Position numbers and translations under genes: made by a program | Assembly (NCBI GenBank): GCA_009838035.1 | Contig: VXSK01000002.1 | Location: forward strand, 351,994-415,993 | DNA from: Gammaproteobacteria bacterium | GTDB taxonomy: Bacteria > Pseudomonadota > Gammaproteobacteria > Steroidobacterales > Foliamicaceae | DNA length: 64,000 bases | Direction of reading: 5' to 3' | The notes under the pieces: generated by a model | What the model was told of the DNA's origin: nothing | The model's input: the letters and a program-made list of their open reading frames with translations, nothing else | The model's database searches: none | Shown: one piece after another, positions 34,935 to 43,927 of the stretch | Position numbering within the stretch: the stretch's first letter is position 1 | Layout of the letters: each line of letters opens with the position of its first letter

Positions 34935-36341
34935 CTAGTTCTCCCCGATACGGGCGAGTTCGCGGCGAAAGCAGCGCAGGGTGACGGGCGCCAGCAACAG
35001 CACCACCGAACCGTACAGCAGCGGCACGGCGGCAAAGGCAAGAGCCAGGCTCTTGGCGCCGGTCGCCCCGGGCAACACCCACTCCACAAGCGCGTCCATG
35101 CCCGCCACGCCGGTTCCGCCATTGAACCAGTCCGACAGCCAGCCCACGGTGGACGGCCCCAGCGTGAGGCCGGTAATGCTGATCGCCATGTAATAGATGG
35201 CGGTAATCTGGCCGCGAAATTGTGCCGGCGTGATCATCAGCAGCGCGGTGACGCCGGTGGAGGTGGTGGTGGCGATACCCACGAGGCTTACGCCCAAAAC
35301 CACGAACGCCGAAACCGTGCCTGGCATCAGGGCAATAAGAAAACCGGTGGGCGCGAAGATGAACGCGCCCACCACGGCGATTAGCAAGGGGGCGTTATCG
35401 CGCCCTCGTCGCACCAGAAAATCAGACAACGCGCCGGCCGCGAATACCGTGGCGGGCGCGCACAGCACCGTGACGATGGCCTTGATCTGGGCAAATTCAG
35501 GCGTCTCCATGCCCCAGGTCCTTGAAAACACCGCCGGCATCCAGAGATGCGTGTAGGCGACGGTCGTCATCAGGCAGAACGGCAACACGAACGTCAGATA
35601 GGTCTTCCAGTGCGTGAAGACATGCCGGAACATGAGCACCGGCGTGGCGTTGATCTGCAGGTGCCTGCGCCCCGGAAGGGAGGAGACATCCCGCTCAAGG
35701 TCGCGGCGCACCGGCTCGCGGACCGTCAGCATGGCCAGCGCCAGCAGCACGCCCGGAAGCCCCACAATGATGAAAACCGCCTGCCACGGTCTGATGGCGC
35801 CTACCAGCGGCCAATTGAGCACTTCAACCCCGCGCAGCGCCGCCAGCAGCGCGCCAATCACGTAGTAGGCGAAAGCCGTGCCCAGCGACAGCGCCATGGA
35901 GTACACGGCAATGGCCTTGCCGCGCTTCTCCTTGGGGAAACTGTCCGCGATCATCGACATCGTGCAGGGACTTAAGGCCGCCTCGCCCACCCCGACACTC
36001 ATGCGCAACAGGAACAACTGCAGATAATTGCTGGCCAGTCCGCAGAGCGCGGTTGCGGCGGACCACAGCGCGATTGCGCAACTGACGATGGTCACACGGC
36101 GCGTACGATCCGCCAGCCAGCCCAGCGGCAAGCCCATCGTGGCGTAGAAGATACCGAAGGCCAAACCCATCAACAGGCCCATCTGGCCGTCCGTCAATCC
36201 CATGTCCGCCTTCATCGGCTCCACCAGCAGACCGATCACGGTGCGGTCGATATAGGAAATGAAGTAGGCCAGGGTCAGTAGCACCACCATGTACCAGCGG
36301 CGTGCAGGTCGCGGATAGGGAGCGGCAATCGCGGTATTCAT
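34935..36341 (-). CDS. MFS transporter, Spinster-like family
   Basis: 468 residues from the ATG at 36341, which overlaps the stop of the preceding oxidoreductase by one base (TGATG). About 12 membrane segments; YFISYIDRTVIGLLVEPMKADMGLTD and LADRTRRVTIV, GEAALSPCTMSMIADSFP, and EKRGKAIAVYSMALSLGTA are characteristic of Spinster-type MFS proteins. Substrate unknown; the coupled reductase suggests an aromatic or enone-like compound or its detoxified product, which is inference. Confidence 0.88.
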   Translation of the reverse strand: MNTAIAAPYPRPARRWYMVVLLTLAYFISYIDRTVIGLLVEPMKADMGLTDGQMGLLMGLAFGIFYATMGLPLGWLADRTRRVTIVSCAIALWSAATALCGLASNYLQLFLLRMSVGVGEAALSPCTMSMIADSFPKEKRGKAIAVYSMALSLGTAFAYYVIGALLAALRGVEVLNWPLVGAIRPWQAVFIIVGLPGVLLALAMLTVREPVRRDLERDVSSLPGRRHLQINATPVLMFRHVFTHWKTYLTFVLPFCLMTTVAYTHLWMPAVFSRTWGMETPEFAQIKAIVTVLCAPATVFAAGALSDFLVRRGRDNAPLLIAVVGAFIFAPTGFLIALMPGTVSAFVVLGVSLVGIATTTSTGVTALLMITPAQFRGQITAIYYMAISITGLTLGPSTVGWLSDWFNGGTGVAGMDALVEWVLPGATGAKSLALAFAAVPLLYGSVVLLLAPVTLRCFRRELARIGEN

Positions 36342-37375
36342 CAGTGTTTTTTCTCCGGTTCTCCCCGCACGCTGCAGCATTGCACGCCTACGTTGCGCCC
36401 ATCGTACAGCCTCGCCAGGGCGTCCGGCATATTCTCGAAGCCCTCCACGACGTCCTGGACGGGTTTGAGCTTACCTGCCTTTATCCACTCCGCCAATCCG
36501 TCGAAGGCGTCCTGGAAACGGTCCTGGTAGTTGTAGACGAAGAAGCCGGTCATGCTGCCATTCGCCGAACGCAGATTCAGGTAGTTGGGAAGCGCGAAGC
36601 GTTCCCCTCGCAGGTATTCCGAAATCGAACCGCACAGCACGATACGCGCGCCGAACGCCAGGTTGTCCAGGCAGGCAGCAAGCAATTCGCCGCCCACGTT
36701 GTCGAAGTAGAGGTCCATGCCGTCGGGACAGAGTTCCGCGACGCGTGCGCAGGCGTCCTCGTTCTTGTAGTCGATGGCCTGCTCGCAGCCCAGTTCCCGG
36801 ATGAAGCGGCATTTCTCCGGACCCCCGGCAATGCCGATGACGCGGCAGCCGTGGATCTTCAGCATCTGCACAACGATCGAACCGACCCCGCCCGCGGCGC
36901 CGGACACGACCGCCAGGTCGCCTGACCTGGGCCGCCCGCAGTCCAGCAGTCCCCAATAGGCGCTTACCCCGGTCATCCCCAGTACGCCGGCGCCCAGAGA
37001 AAACGGCAGGCCGTAGTCCCTGCACTTGAAGAACCGCTCGCGCGGCGTCGCGGCCGTGACCTTCCACGTCTGCCAGCCAAGCTGTCCCTGAACGATGTCC
37101 CCAGGCTGGTAGTCCGGGTGGTTGGACTCCACCACTTCGCCCACTCCGCGCCCGTGGATCACGTCGCCTATGTCCAGCGGCGTCTCTCCCGAGGGATTGA
37201 GGCCCTGCATGTACATCCGCATCACCGGCGCCAGGCCAAGGTAGCGCGTCTTCACCAGCATTTCGCCGGGCCCGGGCGAAGGGATAGGCCGTTCGGCCAG
37301 CTCAAAGTCGCTCGGACGCACGTTGCCTTCCGGCCGCGCCGCAATGCGCCATTGCAGGTTGACGTCCTCTCGCAA
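36341..37375 (-). CDS. Zinc-free MDR-family NADP-dependent oxidoreductase
   Basis: 344 residues, medium-chain dehydrogenase/reductase without zinc ligands, of the 2-alkenal/prostaglandin reductase type: N-terminal substrate domain (LGLAPVMRMYM), then the Rossmann domain with VSGAAGGVGSIVVQMLK and DLYFDNVGGELL. It reduces alpha,beta-unsaturated carbonyls in known relatives. Coupled by a 1-base overlap to the MFS gene downstream. Confidence 0.88.
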   Translation of the reverse strand: MREDVNLQWRIAARPEGNVRPSDFELAERPIPSPGPGEMLVKTRYLGLAPVMRMYMQGLNPSGETPLDIGDVIHGRGVGEVVESNHPDYQPGDIVQGQLGWQTWKVTAATPRERFFKCRDYGLPFSLGAGVLGMTGVSAYWGLLDCGRPRSGDLAVVSGAAGGVGSIVVQMLKIHGCRVIGIAGGPEKCRFIRELGCEQAIDYKNEDACARVAELCPDGMDLYFDNVGGELLAACLDNLAFGARIVLCGSISEYLRGERFALPNYLNLRSANGSMTGFFVYNYQDRFQDAFDGLAEWIKAGKLKPVQDVVEGFENMPDALARLYDGRNVGVQCCSVRGEPEKKH

Positions 37376-37420
37376 AGTGCCGCGCCCTCCTTCCCGGCGG
37401 CCACTATACTGGATCGGGCC

Positions 37421-37954
37421 CTATTGATCCTGCTCGATCATTTCGTAGATCTCGACCATTTGGCCCGTGGGGGCGCGCAGCAGGATCGTCATCGAGCGGC
37501 CCGTGCGCGACGGTCCGTAGGGCTTGACGATGTCGACACCGTGCGCGACGGCGCGGTCGTAAACGTCGCGAATATTCTTGCCCATGTGCACCAGCACCAC
37601 GCCGCCATAGGCCGTGCCTTCATCGGGCAAATCAAGCTCGGGAAAATCCGGAGTGTCCTCCACCATCAACAGGCCGATCATGGCCCCCTCCCTGGACGTG
37701 AAAATGGTGAAGTAGGTGGTCGAATCTTCGTTCCAACCCAGCAGATGGGCAAAGCCCGTGCGCGCTTCCGGATCGCCGGCGTAGTCGAAGCCCATTACGT
37801 CCCTCCAGAACGTGATGGACGGCTCGAGGTCGGCCCGGCGTGCGAGCACCGCGGTGCGTATGAAGGTAGCGTAGCCCGGCTCGGGTTCGTGGCTGTCCGC
37901 CTGGGCGCCCGCGAACATCAGTACGCCGGCAAGCAATAGAGTAAATTTGCGCAT
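37421..37954 (-). CDS. Exported VOC (glyoxalase/bleomycin-resistance fold) protein
   Basis: 177 residues: signal peptide (MRKFTLLLAGVLMFAGAQA) then a vicinal-oxygen-chelate domain with LEPSITFWRDVMGFD, and a second half GKNIRDVYDRAVAHG ending in APTGQMVEIYEM. Periplasmic VOC proteins of this kind are uncharacterised. A GGGAGCAC ribosome site precedes the ATG at 37954. It is divergent from the LVIVD lipoprotein. Confidence 0.8.
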   Translation of the reverse strand: MRKFTLLLAGVLMFAGAQADSHEPEPGYATFIRTAVLARRADLEPSITFWRDVMGFDYAGDPEARTGFAHLLGWNEDSTTYFTIFTSREGAMIGLLMVEDTPDFPELDLPDEGTAYGGVVLVHMGKNIRDVYDRAVAHGVDIVKPYGPSRTGRSMTILLRAPTGQMVEIYEMIEQDQ

Positions 37955-38006
37955 GGGTGTGCTCCCTGTTTTGTTTCGGCTGCAACTATAGACCTTTAGG
38001 GTAATC

Positions 38007-39290
38007 ATGCGGGTCAGGAGAAGAATCGCAGGCGGCGCGGCCGCGGTGCTCTTCCTGTGCGCGGTCCTGTCCGGCTGCGGTGGCGGTGGGGGCGACACAA
38101 ACCCGCCACCTCCGCCGCCTCCCGTTACGCCTCCGCCACCGCCGCCGCCCGTCACACCGCCGTCACCCGCGACCCTCGGCACCGGACCGGAAAATTGCAT
38201 CGACGGCAACGCCGGAGATTTCGCCTGCAGGGGCATCTCGCTTGAGAAACGGGTTTCGCTAGCCACCATGGAGGGAACCTCGGGCAACGACGTCTGGGGC
38301 TGGCGGGACTCGCAGACGGGCAAGGAATACGCCCTGATGGGCATGACCAACGGCACCGCATTTGTTGACGTTTCCGAGCCGCAAAGCCCGTTGTTCCTCG
38401 GAAGGCTGCCGACGGAAACCAGCAATTCCGTGTGGCGGGACATCAAGGTGTACCGCGACCATGCCTACGTTGTCGCGGACAACGCCGGCGCGCACGGCAT
38501 GCAGGTATTCGACCTGACGCGCTTGCGGGGCCTGTCCGGGCCTGCGGATTTTTCCCCCGATACGGTGTATGACGGCTTCCGGCACTCGCACAACCTGGCG
38601 ATCAACGAAGAAACCGGCTTCGCCTACGCGGTATCGACGGACACCTGCGACGGCGGGCTGCACATCATGAACATCCGGACGCCCATCAATCCGATGTTTG
38701 CCGGCTGTCACGAAGTGACCAGGACGCACGATACGCAGTGCGTCATCTACCGGGGCCCGGACGAAGAGCATCGCGAACGGGAAATCTGCTTCAGCTCCAA
38801 CGAGAACCACGTCGAGGTGGTCGACGTTACCGACAAGTCCGCCCCTGTGCGCGTTTCATCCATCACGTACCCGCAACTGGGCTACGTGCACCAGGGTTGG
38901 CTAACGGAAGACCACCGTTACTTCCTGCTGGGCGATGAGCTGGACGAGACCAATTACGGTCTGACCACGCGCACGCATGTATTCGACGTCTCGGACCTGG
39001 ATTCCCTGGAACACCTCTATGCGCACGACCTGGGCACGCAAGCGACCGATCACAACCTCTACGTGCAGGGAAATCGCGTGTTCGAAGCAAACTACAGCTC
39101 CGGTCTGCGGGTTCTTGAGTTCGGCGACCTGACGACGGAGGACATCAGGGAAATCGCTTTTTTCGACACGTTCCCGGACAGTAACACCCGGAGCCTGCAG
39201 GGCGCCTGGAGCGTGTACCCGTTTCTTCCTTCCGGAACGCTGCTCGTCAGCGATATGCAGAACGGGCTGTTTGTTCTGTCGATGCAATAG
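38007..39290 (+). CDS. Choice-of-anchor B family lipoprotein with LVIVD-type repeats
   Basis: 427 residues: lipobox LSGC (Cys about 24) followed by a Gly/Asp run and a Pro-rich linker (three clusters of proline, about 33-54), then a beta-propeller-like domain with repeated YAxVG/FVDVSEPxSP, MQVFDLT, LHIMNIRTP and HVEVVDVTDKSAP units. C-terminal YPFLPSGTLLVSDMQNGLFVL is typical of the family. Function unknown; surface-exposed protein binding is plausible. Confidence 0.85.
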   Translation: MRVRRRIAGGAAAVLFLCAVLSGCGGGGGDTNPPPPPPPVTPPPPPPPVTPPSPATLGTGPENCIDGNAGDFACRGISLEKRVSLATMEGTSGNDVWGWRDSQTGKEYALMGMTNGTAFVDVSEPQSPLFLGRLPTETSNSVWRDIKVYRDHAYVVADNAGAHGMQVFDLTRLRGLSGPADFSPDTVYDGFRHSHNLAINEETGFAYAVSTDTCDGGLHIMNIRTPINPMFAGCHEVTRTHDTQCVIYRGPDEEHREREICFSSNENHVEVVDVTDKSAPVRVSSITYPQLGYVHQGWLTEDHRYFLLGDELDETNYGLTTRTHVFDVSDLDSLEHLYAHDLGTQATDHNLYVQGNRVFEANYSSGLRVLEFGDLTTEDIREIAFFDTFPDSNTRSLQGAWSVYPFLPSGTLLVSDMQNGLFVLSMQ

Positions 39291-39361
39291 CAAGCACCGC
39301 AAGCAAACGTGCCAGCCACTTTCGCGCTAAACTAATCGAACCGCCAACCGAGGGAACCCGC

Positions 39362-40444
39362 ATGATCCCGATCAGCCAGAGACACCGCGCCGGCCTTCAG
39401 TTCCTGGGGTCGCTGCAGCATTTTTCCTCCAGCCACATTCGCGATATTGCGCGCGAGCAGTTTGCCGCCAGCGAGAAAGGGCGAGAGTTGCTCGAAGCCG
39501 AGGTCAAGCCGGAACCGCGCGCCCAGTTGAAACGTGCGCGGGAAGCCCGCAAGGCGGCGTTGGAATGCCCGGCCTACCAGCACGAGAGGCTTTATCAGCG
39601 CTACGTGGCCGAAGAGAATTTCGTGCGAGCGATTCCGGCCGTGGAGGAAAAGCGCGAAGAGTGCATCGAGGTCCTCAGCCGCGAGCCGGAATACGAAGGC
39701 GGCTCGCTGGAACTCGACGACAGCGTGCCGATTCCGAAGTACTACGAAGGCGTGGAGTGGCACCTGGAGCCGGGCGGCTGGGACGGCTACGACCTGGCCA
39801 CCCCGATGTTCATGGCGGGAGTGGCCCCACATGTTTTCTCCCGCGGCGGCTATGCGGCCGTGGAAGTGGACCAGGACATCCGCCGGCAGCGCGTGGATGT
39901 TGTTAGCCTGCTGCCGAAAGACCACTACGACCGCATCTACGAACCCGGATGCGGAGGTCTGGGCGCGCTGGCAGCCTGCAGCAAGGTGTATCCAGACGCC
40001 GAGCTGACCGGCAGCGACATCTCGACGTCGCTGCTCAAGGGCGGGCACAAGGCCGCGCGCACCATGGGAATACCCATCCACCTGAAGCAGCGCGATGCGC
40101 GCGACACGGGCGAGCCGGACGAGTCCTACGATGCCGTGCTCATGTACGCGCTTCTGCACGAAATGCCGGTGAAGGTGAGCATCGACACCATCCGCGAGGC
40201 GTACCGGATCCTCAAGCCCGGCGGCGACATCGTGATCAACGACCCGCCGCCATTCAGCCGCGTGGACGCATTCCAGGCCGCGATCCTGGACTGGGAAAGC
40301 GAATATCGCGGGGAACCCTTCTTCAGCGCGGCCTGTTCGATGGACTGGGCGACGGTGCTCGAAGAAGTCGGCTTCAAGGTGCTCGAAGCGCGCGCCCTGG
40401 ATTCAAGGGGCTACCCCTGGGTCAACGTAGCGACCAAGCCTTGA
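39362..40444 (+). CDS. Class I SAM-dependent methyltransferase with long N-terminal region
   Basis: 360 residues. The C-terminal half has SAM motif I (YEPGCGGLGALA), the acidic post-I residue (ELTGSDIS), motif IV region (YDAVLMYALLHEM) and ILKPGGDIVINDPPPFSR. The N-terminal about 190 residues are charged helices with several Glu/Lys-rich stretches and are not part of the fold; they may bind a partner or substrate. Substrate unknown. GAGGGAA precedes the ATG. Followed 49 bases later by a 98-residue gene. Confidence 0.75.
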   Translation: MIPISQRHRAGLQFLGSLQHFSSSHIRDIAREQFAASEKGRELLEAEVKPEPRAQLKRAREARKAALECPAYQHERLYQRYVAEENFVRAIPAVEEKREECIEVLSREPEYEGGSLELDDSVPIPKYYEGVEWHLEPGGWDGYDLATPMFMAGVAPHVFSRGGYAAVEVDQDIRRQRVDVVSLLPKDHYDRIYEPGCGGLGALAACSKVYPDAELTGSDISTSLLKGGHKAARTMGIPIHLKQRDARDTGEPDESYDAVLMYALLHEMPVKVSIDTIREAYRILKPGGDIVINDPPPFSRVDAFQAAILDWESEYRGEPFFSAACSMDWATVLEEVGFKVLEARALDSRGYPWVNVATKP

Positions 40445-40493
40445 GCGTTGCGCTGCACCCCGCGGACGAGAGCGGGAGGCCCTCGATCCCGGC

Positions 40494-40790
40494 ATGACCA
40501 AACCGCCGACCCGTCCGCTCACCGGCGACGAAAGCCTGGACCGGCTGCTGCGCATGAACACGGAGCTCCTGTCGGAGCTCTGGATCCTGCGCGACCGGGT
40601 CATGGTCCTCGAGAAAATCCTTGAGGAGAAGGGGTTGCTGGATGCCGCGGCAATAGACGACTATGCGCCTTCTCCGGAATTCGGCGAGGTCCTGCAGGAC
40701 GAACGCGACCGACTGGTGCGGCGCGTGGCCGGCGCGCCCTGGACCGAGGAATTCACCTGGCAGTCACTCGTCGAGCGCGGCGGGCGGTAG
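40494..40790 (+). CDS. Small hypothetical protein (98 residues)
   Basis: Soluble, acidic, helical: DRLLRMNTELLSELWILRD, a leucine-rich central segment then DYAPSPEFGEVLQDERDRLVRR and a C-terminal EEFTWQSLVERGG. No known domain recognised. Same strand as the methyltransferase upstream; the 3' end overlaps the convergent cusA-like gene by 27 bases. Confidence 0.6.
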   Translation: MTKPPTRPLTGDESLDRLLRMNTELLSELWILRDRVMVLEKILEEKGLLDAAAIDDYAPSPEFGEVLQDERDRLVRRVAGAPWTEEFTWQSLVERGGR

Positions 40791-43700
40791 TTTCCTCCCG
40801 ACCCAGGCGAAATACACCGCCGGGATAACCAACAGCGTAAGCGCCGTCGTCGAAACCATCCCGCCTAGCATGGGCAGCGCGATCCGGCGCATCACGTCCG
40901 CACCGAGCCCGCTGGTCAGGAAGATCGGCATCAGGCCGACGAGCACCGTTATCACGGTCATCAGTATGGGCCGCAGGCGCAGCGCGGCGCCCACGCTGAT
41001 GGACAGCATGATTTCCTCCTTGTTTGCGGGCATGTCCTCTCGCACGTGGTTGTCGAGGTACATCACCATGACCACCGCGGTTTCAGCCGCAACTCCACCG
41101 AGCGCGATGAACCCCACCGCGACGGCCACGGACAGGTTGTAACCGGCCAGCCATATCGCCCACAGTCCCCCGATCAGGGCGAAGGGCAGCGAAAGCATGA
41201 TGATGGCGGTCCGGTCCAGCCGTCCGAAGTGCAGCATCAGCAGCAGAAAGATCAGCGCGATCGCCGACGGTATGGCGATCCTGAGACGTGCCCCGGCCGC
41301 TTCGATCTGCTCGTATTGCCCGGACCACTCGATCGCGTAGCCCGGCGGGAGCCGCACGGCGCTGTCCACGACGCGCCGGGCCTCGGCAACGTAGCCGCCC
41401 AGGTCCCGGCCCTCGATATCCACGAAGACCCAGCCGGTGAGGCGCGCGTTCTCGGAACGGATCATGGGCGGCCCCTCGGTAAAGGACACGGCTGCGAGTT
41501 CTCCGAGCGGAATATGCGCCCCCGTGGGCGTCGGCACCAGGATGTTCTCAAGATCGTCCCGGGTCTCCCGAAACGGCCGGTCGTAGCGCAGCATGATGTC
41601 GTAGCGCTCGCGTCCTTCCACGCTCTCGGCGAGCTTCATGCCGCCCAGCGCGGTCTGGATGACCGACTGGAATACGCCCATGTCGATATTCCGGCGCGCA
41701 AGCTCGGAGCGATTCGGCAGGATTTCGAGGTAATTGCCGCCCAGCACCCGGTCGGCAAGCGCCGTGCGGGTGCCGGGGACCCGGCTGACGGCCGATTCCA
41801 CTTCGCGGGCGATCCGCTCAATCTCGGCGAGATCGTCACCCGTAATCTTTACGCCGACGGGCGTGCGCACGCCGGTCGACACCATGTCCATCCGAATATT
41901 GATCGGGTTGCCCCAGGAATTGGTCAGGCCCGGCATCTGAAGGCGGCCGTTCAGGTCTTCGATGAGTTTTTCCGGCGTCATTCCGTCCCGCCACTCGGAC
42001 ATCGGCTTCAGCCGAATCCAGGTTTCGATCATCGTCAGCGGCGCCGGGTCGGTGGCGGTGTCCGCCCGGCCGGCCTTGCCGAAAACGCTCTCGACCTCCG
42101 GCACGTCCGCGATGACCCGGTTGGTCTGGCCCAGGACCTCGCGGATCTTCGTGGAGGAAACGCCCGGCAGCGTGGTCGGCATATACAGCAGTTCGCCTTC
42201 GTAAAGGGGCGGCATGAATTCCGATCCCAGGCGGGAATACGGAATCAATGCGCTTGCGATCAGGATTACGGCCGCCGTCACCGTCATCCATTTGAACCGC
42301 AAGGCAGCGCGCAGACAGGGAGCATAGAGTCGCGCGGCGAACTCGCTGACCGGATTGCGCACCCGCAGACGCCCCTTGAGGAGCAGCAGGATCAGCACCG
42401 GCACCAGCGTGACCGACAGCAAGGCCGCGAAACCCATTGCGTAGGTCTTGGTGTAGGCCAGCGGGGCGAACAGGCGGTGACTTTCGCCGGTCAACGCGAA
42501 TACCGGCAGAAAGGAAACGGTGATGATGAGCAGGGAGAAGAACACGCCGGGGCCGACTTCCCTTACCGCCTGGATGACGGCTCGCCGGCGGGCTTCGCGA
42601 CCGGCCCCCGCGCCCAGATCCGACAGCCTCCGGTTCGCGTTCTCCACCATCACGATCGAGGCATCCACCATCGTGCCGATGGCGATGGCGATACCGCCCA
42701 GCGACATGATGTTGGCGGTTATGCCCTGCGCGGACATGATCACGAATGCTCCGAGCACCCCCAGCGGCAGCGTGATCAGGGCCACGAAAGCGGAGCGAAC
42801 ATGCAGCAGGAAGATGAAGATCACCAGCGCCACCGCGATCCCTTCTTCGATCAGCTTGCGATACAGGTAGGAGACGGCCCCTTCGATGAGCGGGGCGCGG
42901 TCATAGGTCGTGACGATGCGGACGCCTTCGGGCAGCCCGCGCTCAAGGTCTTCCAGCCTTGCCTTTACCCGGCGGATCACGTCCAGCGCGTTTTCCCCGT
43001 CGCGCATAACGACGATTCCGGCGACGGTCTCGCCCACGCCGTTCAGGTCCACGATGCCGCGCCGCAACGCCGGGCCCTCGACGATCCGCGACACGTCGGC
43101 GAGGGTCACGGGCGTGCCGTCTTCCGCGTACACCACCACCTGCTCCAGGTCGAGACGGTCCTCCACGTAACCGGACGACCGGATCACGAACTCGCTTTCA
43201 CCCTGCTCCAGCACGCGTCCGCCTACTTCGCTGGACGCGGCTCCGACCGCCTCGGAAATGCGCCGGATGGACACGTCGTAGGCGCGCAGCTTGTTGGGGT
43301 CGATGAGCACCTGGTACTCGCGCACGAAACCGCCCACGGACGCAACCTCGGCCACCCCGTCGACGCCGGCCAGCTCAAAACGCAGGAACCAGTCCTGCAG
43401 CGAACGCAATTGGGCGAGGTCCGTGCGCCCGCTCTCGTCCACCAGAGCGTATTGATATACCCACCCCACCCCGGTCGCGTCCGGACCGATCTGCGGTGTT
43501 GCGCCTTCCGGCAATTCCGCGCTGAGGCGTGAAAGGGCCTCCACGACCCGCGAGCGCGCCCAATACAGGTCCACATTGTCTTCGAAGATCACGTAGACAA
43601 AGCTGGTCCCGAACATCGACGAGCCCCGCACGTCCCTGGTCTTGGGCAATCCGAGCAGATTGGCCGACAGCGGATAGGTCACCAGGTCCTCGACGATCTG

Positions 43701-43925
43701 CGGGGACTGCCCCGGAAACTCGGTGCGGATGATCACCTGCGTGTCGGTCAGGTCCGGTATGGCGTCCAGCGGCGTCCGTTCCAGCGACAGCCAGCCGGCC
43801 AGCATGAGCCCGCCGGCCAGCGTCAGCACGATGATCGGATTGTCCGCCGACCAGGCGATCAGCCGGGCGATCGCCGAGTCCGACGGGTCCCGGCCGGCCA
43901 GCTGCTCTGTCGGATGCTCGGCCAC
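40764..43925 (-). CDS. CusA-type heavy-metal RND efflux pump, inner-membrane component
   Basis: 1053 residues, HME-RND family: 12 membrane helices, two large periplasmic loops, and the proton-relay segment MVDASIVMVENANRR. The region from EFMPPLYEGELLYMPTTLPG to PLTMIETWIRLKP and GVRTPVGVKITGDD follows Cu/Ag CusA closely, favouring monovalent copper or silver over Co/Zn/Cd. It exports metal ions from periplasm/cytoplasm through CusB and CusC. Last gene of the cus-like operon, 2 bases after the adaptor gene. Confidence 0.9.
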   Translation of the reverse strand: MAEHPTEQLAGRDPSDSAIARLIAWSADNPIIVLTLAGGLMLAGWLSLERTPLDAIPDLTDTQVIIRTEFPGQSPQIVEDLVTYPLSANLLGLPKTRDVRGSSMFGTSFVYVIFEDNVDLYWARSRVVEALSRLSAELPEGATPQIGPDATGVGWVYQYALVDESGRTDLAQLRSLQDWFLRFELAGVDGVAEVASVGGFVREYQVLIDPNKLRAYDVSIRRISEAVGAASSEVGGRVLEQGESEFVIRSSGYVEDRLDLEQVVVYAEDGTPVTLADVSRIVEGPALRRGIVDLNGVGETVAGIVVMRDGENALDVIRRVKARLEDLERGLPEGVRIVTTYDRAPLIEGAVSYLYRKLIEEGIAVALVIFIFLLHVRSAFVALITLPLGVLGAFVIMSAQGITANIMSLGGIAIAIGTMVDASIVMVENANRRLSDLGAGAGREARRRAVIQAVREVGPGVFFSLLIITVSFLPVFALTGESHRLFAPLAYTKTYAMGFAALLSVTLVPVLILLLLKGRLRVRNPVSEFAARLYAPCLRAALRFKWMTVTAAVILIASALIPYSRLGSEFMPPLYEGELLYMPTTLPGVSSTKIREVLGQTNRVIADVPEVESVFGKAGRADTATDPAPLTMIETWIRLKPMSEWRDGMTPEKLIEDLNGRLQMPGLTNSWGNPINIRMDMVSTGVRTPVGVKITGDDLAEIERIAREVESAVSRVPGTRTALADRVLGGNYLEILPNRSELARRNIDMGVFQSVIQTALGGMKLAESVEGRERYDIMLRYDRPFRETRDDLENILVPTPTGAHIPLGELAAVSFTEGPPMIRSENARLTGWVFVDIEGRDLGGYVAEARRVVDSAVRLPPGYAIEWSGQYEQIEAAGARLRIAIPSAIALIFLLLMLHFGRLDRTAIIMLSLPFALIGGLWAIWLAGYNLSVAVAVGFIALGGVAAETAVVMVMYLDNHVREDMPANKEEIMLSISVGAALRLRPILMTVITVLVGLMPIFLTSGLGADVMRRIALPMLGGMVSTTALTLLVIPAVYFAWVGRKLPPAALDE

Positions 43926-43927
43926 GG

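Noticed and set aside
41046..43532. Long open frame opposite the cusA-like gene
   Set aside because: High-GC shadow frame with no recognisable domain; the minus-strand RND pump is unmistakable.
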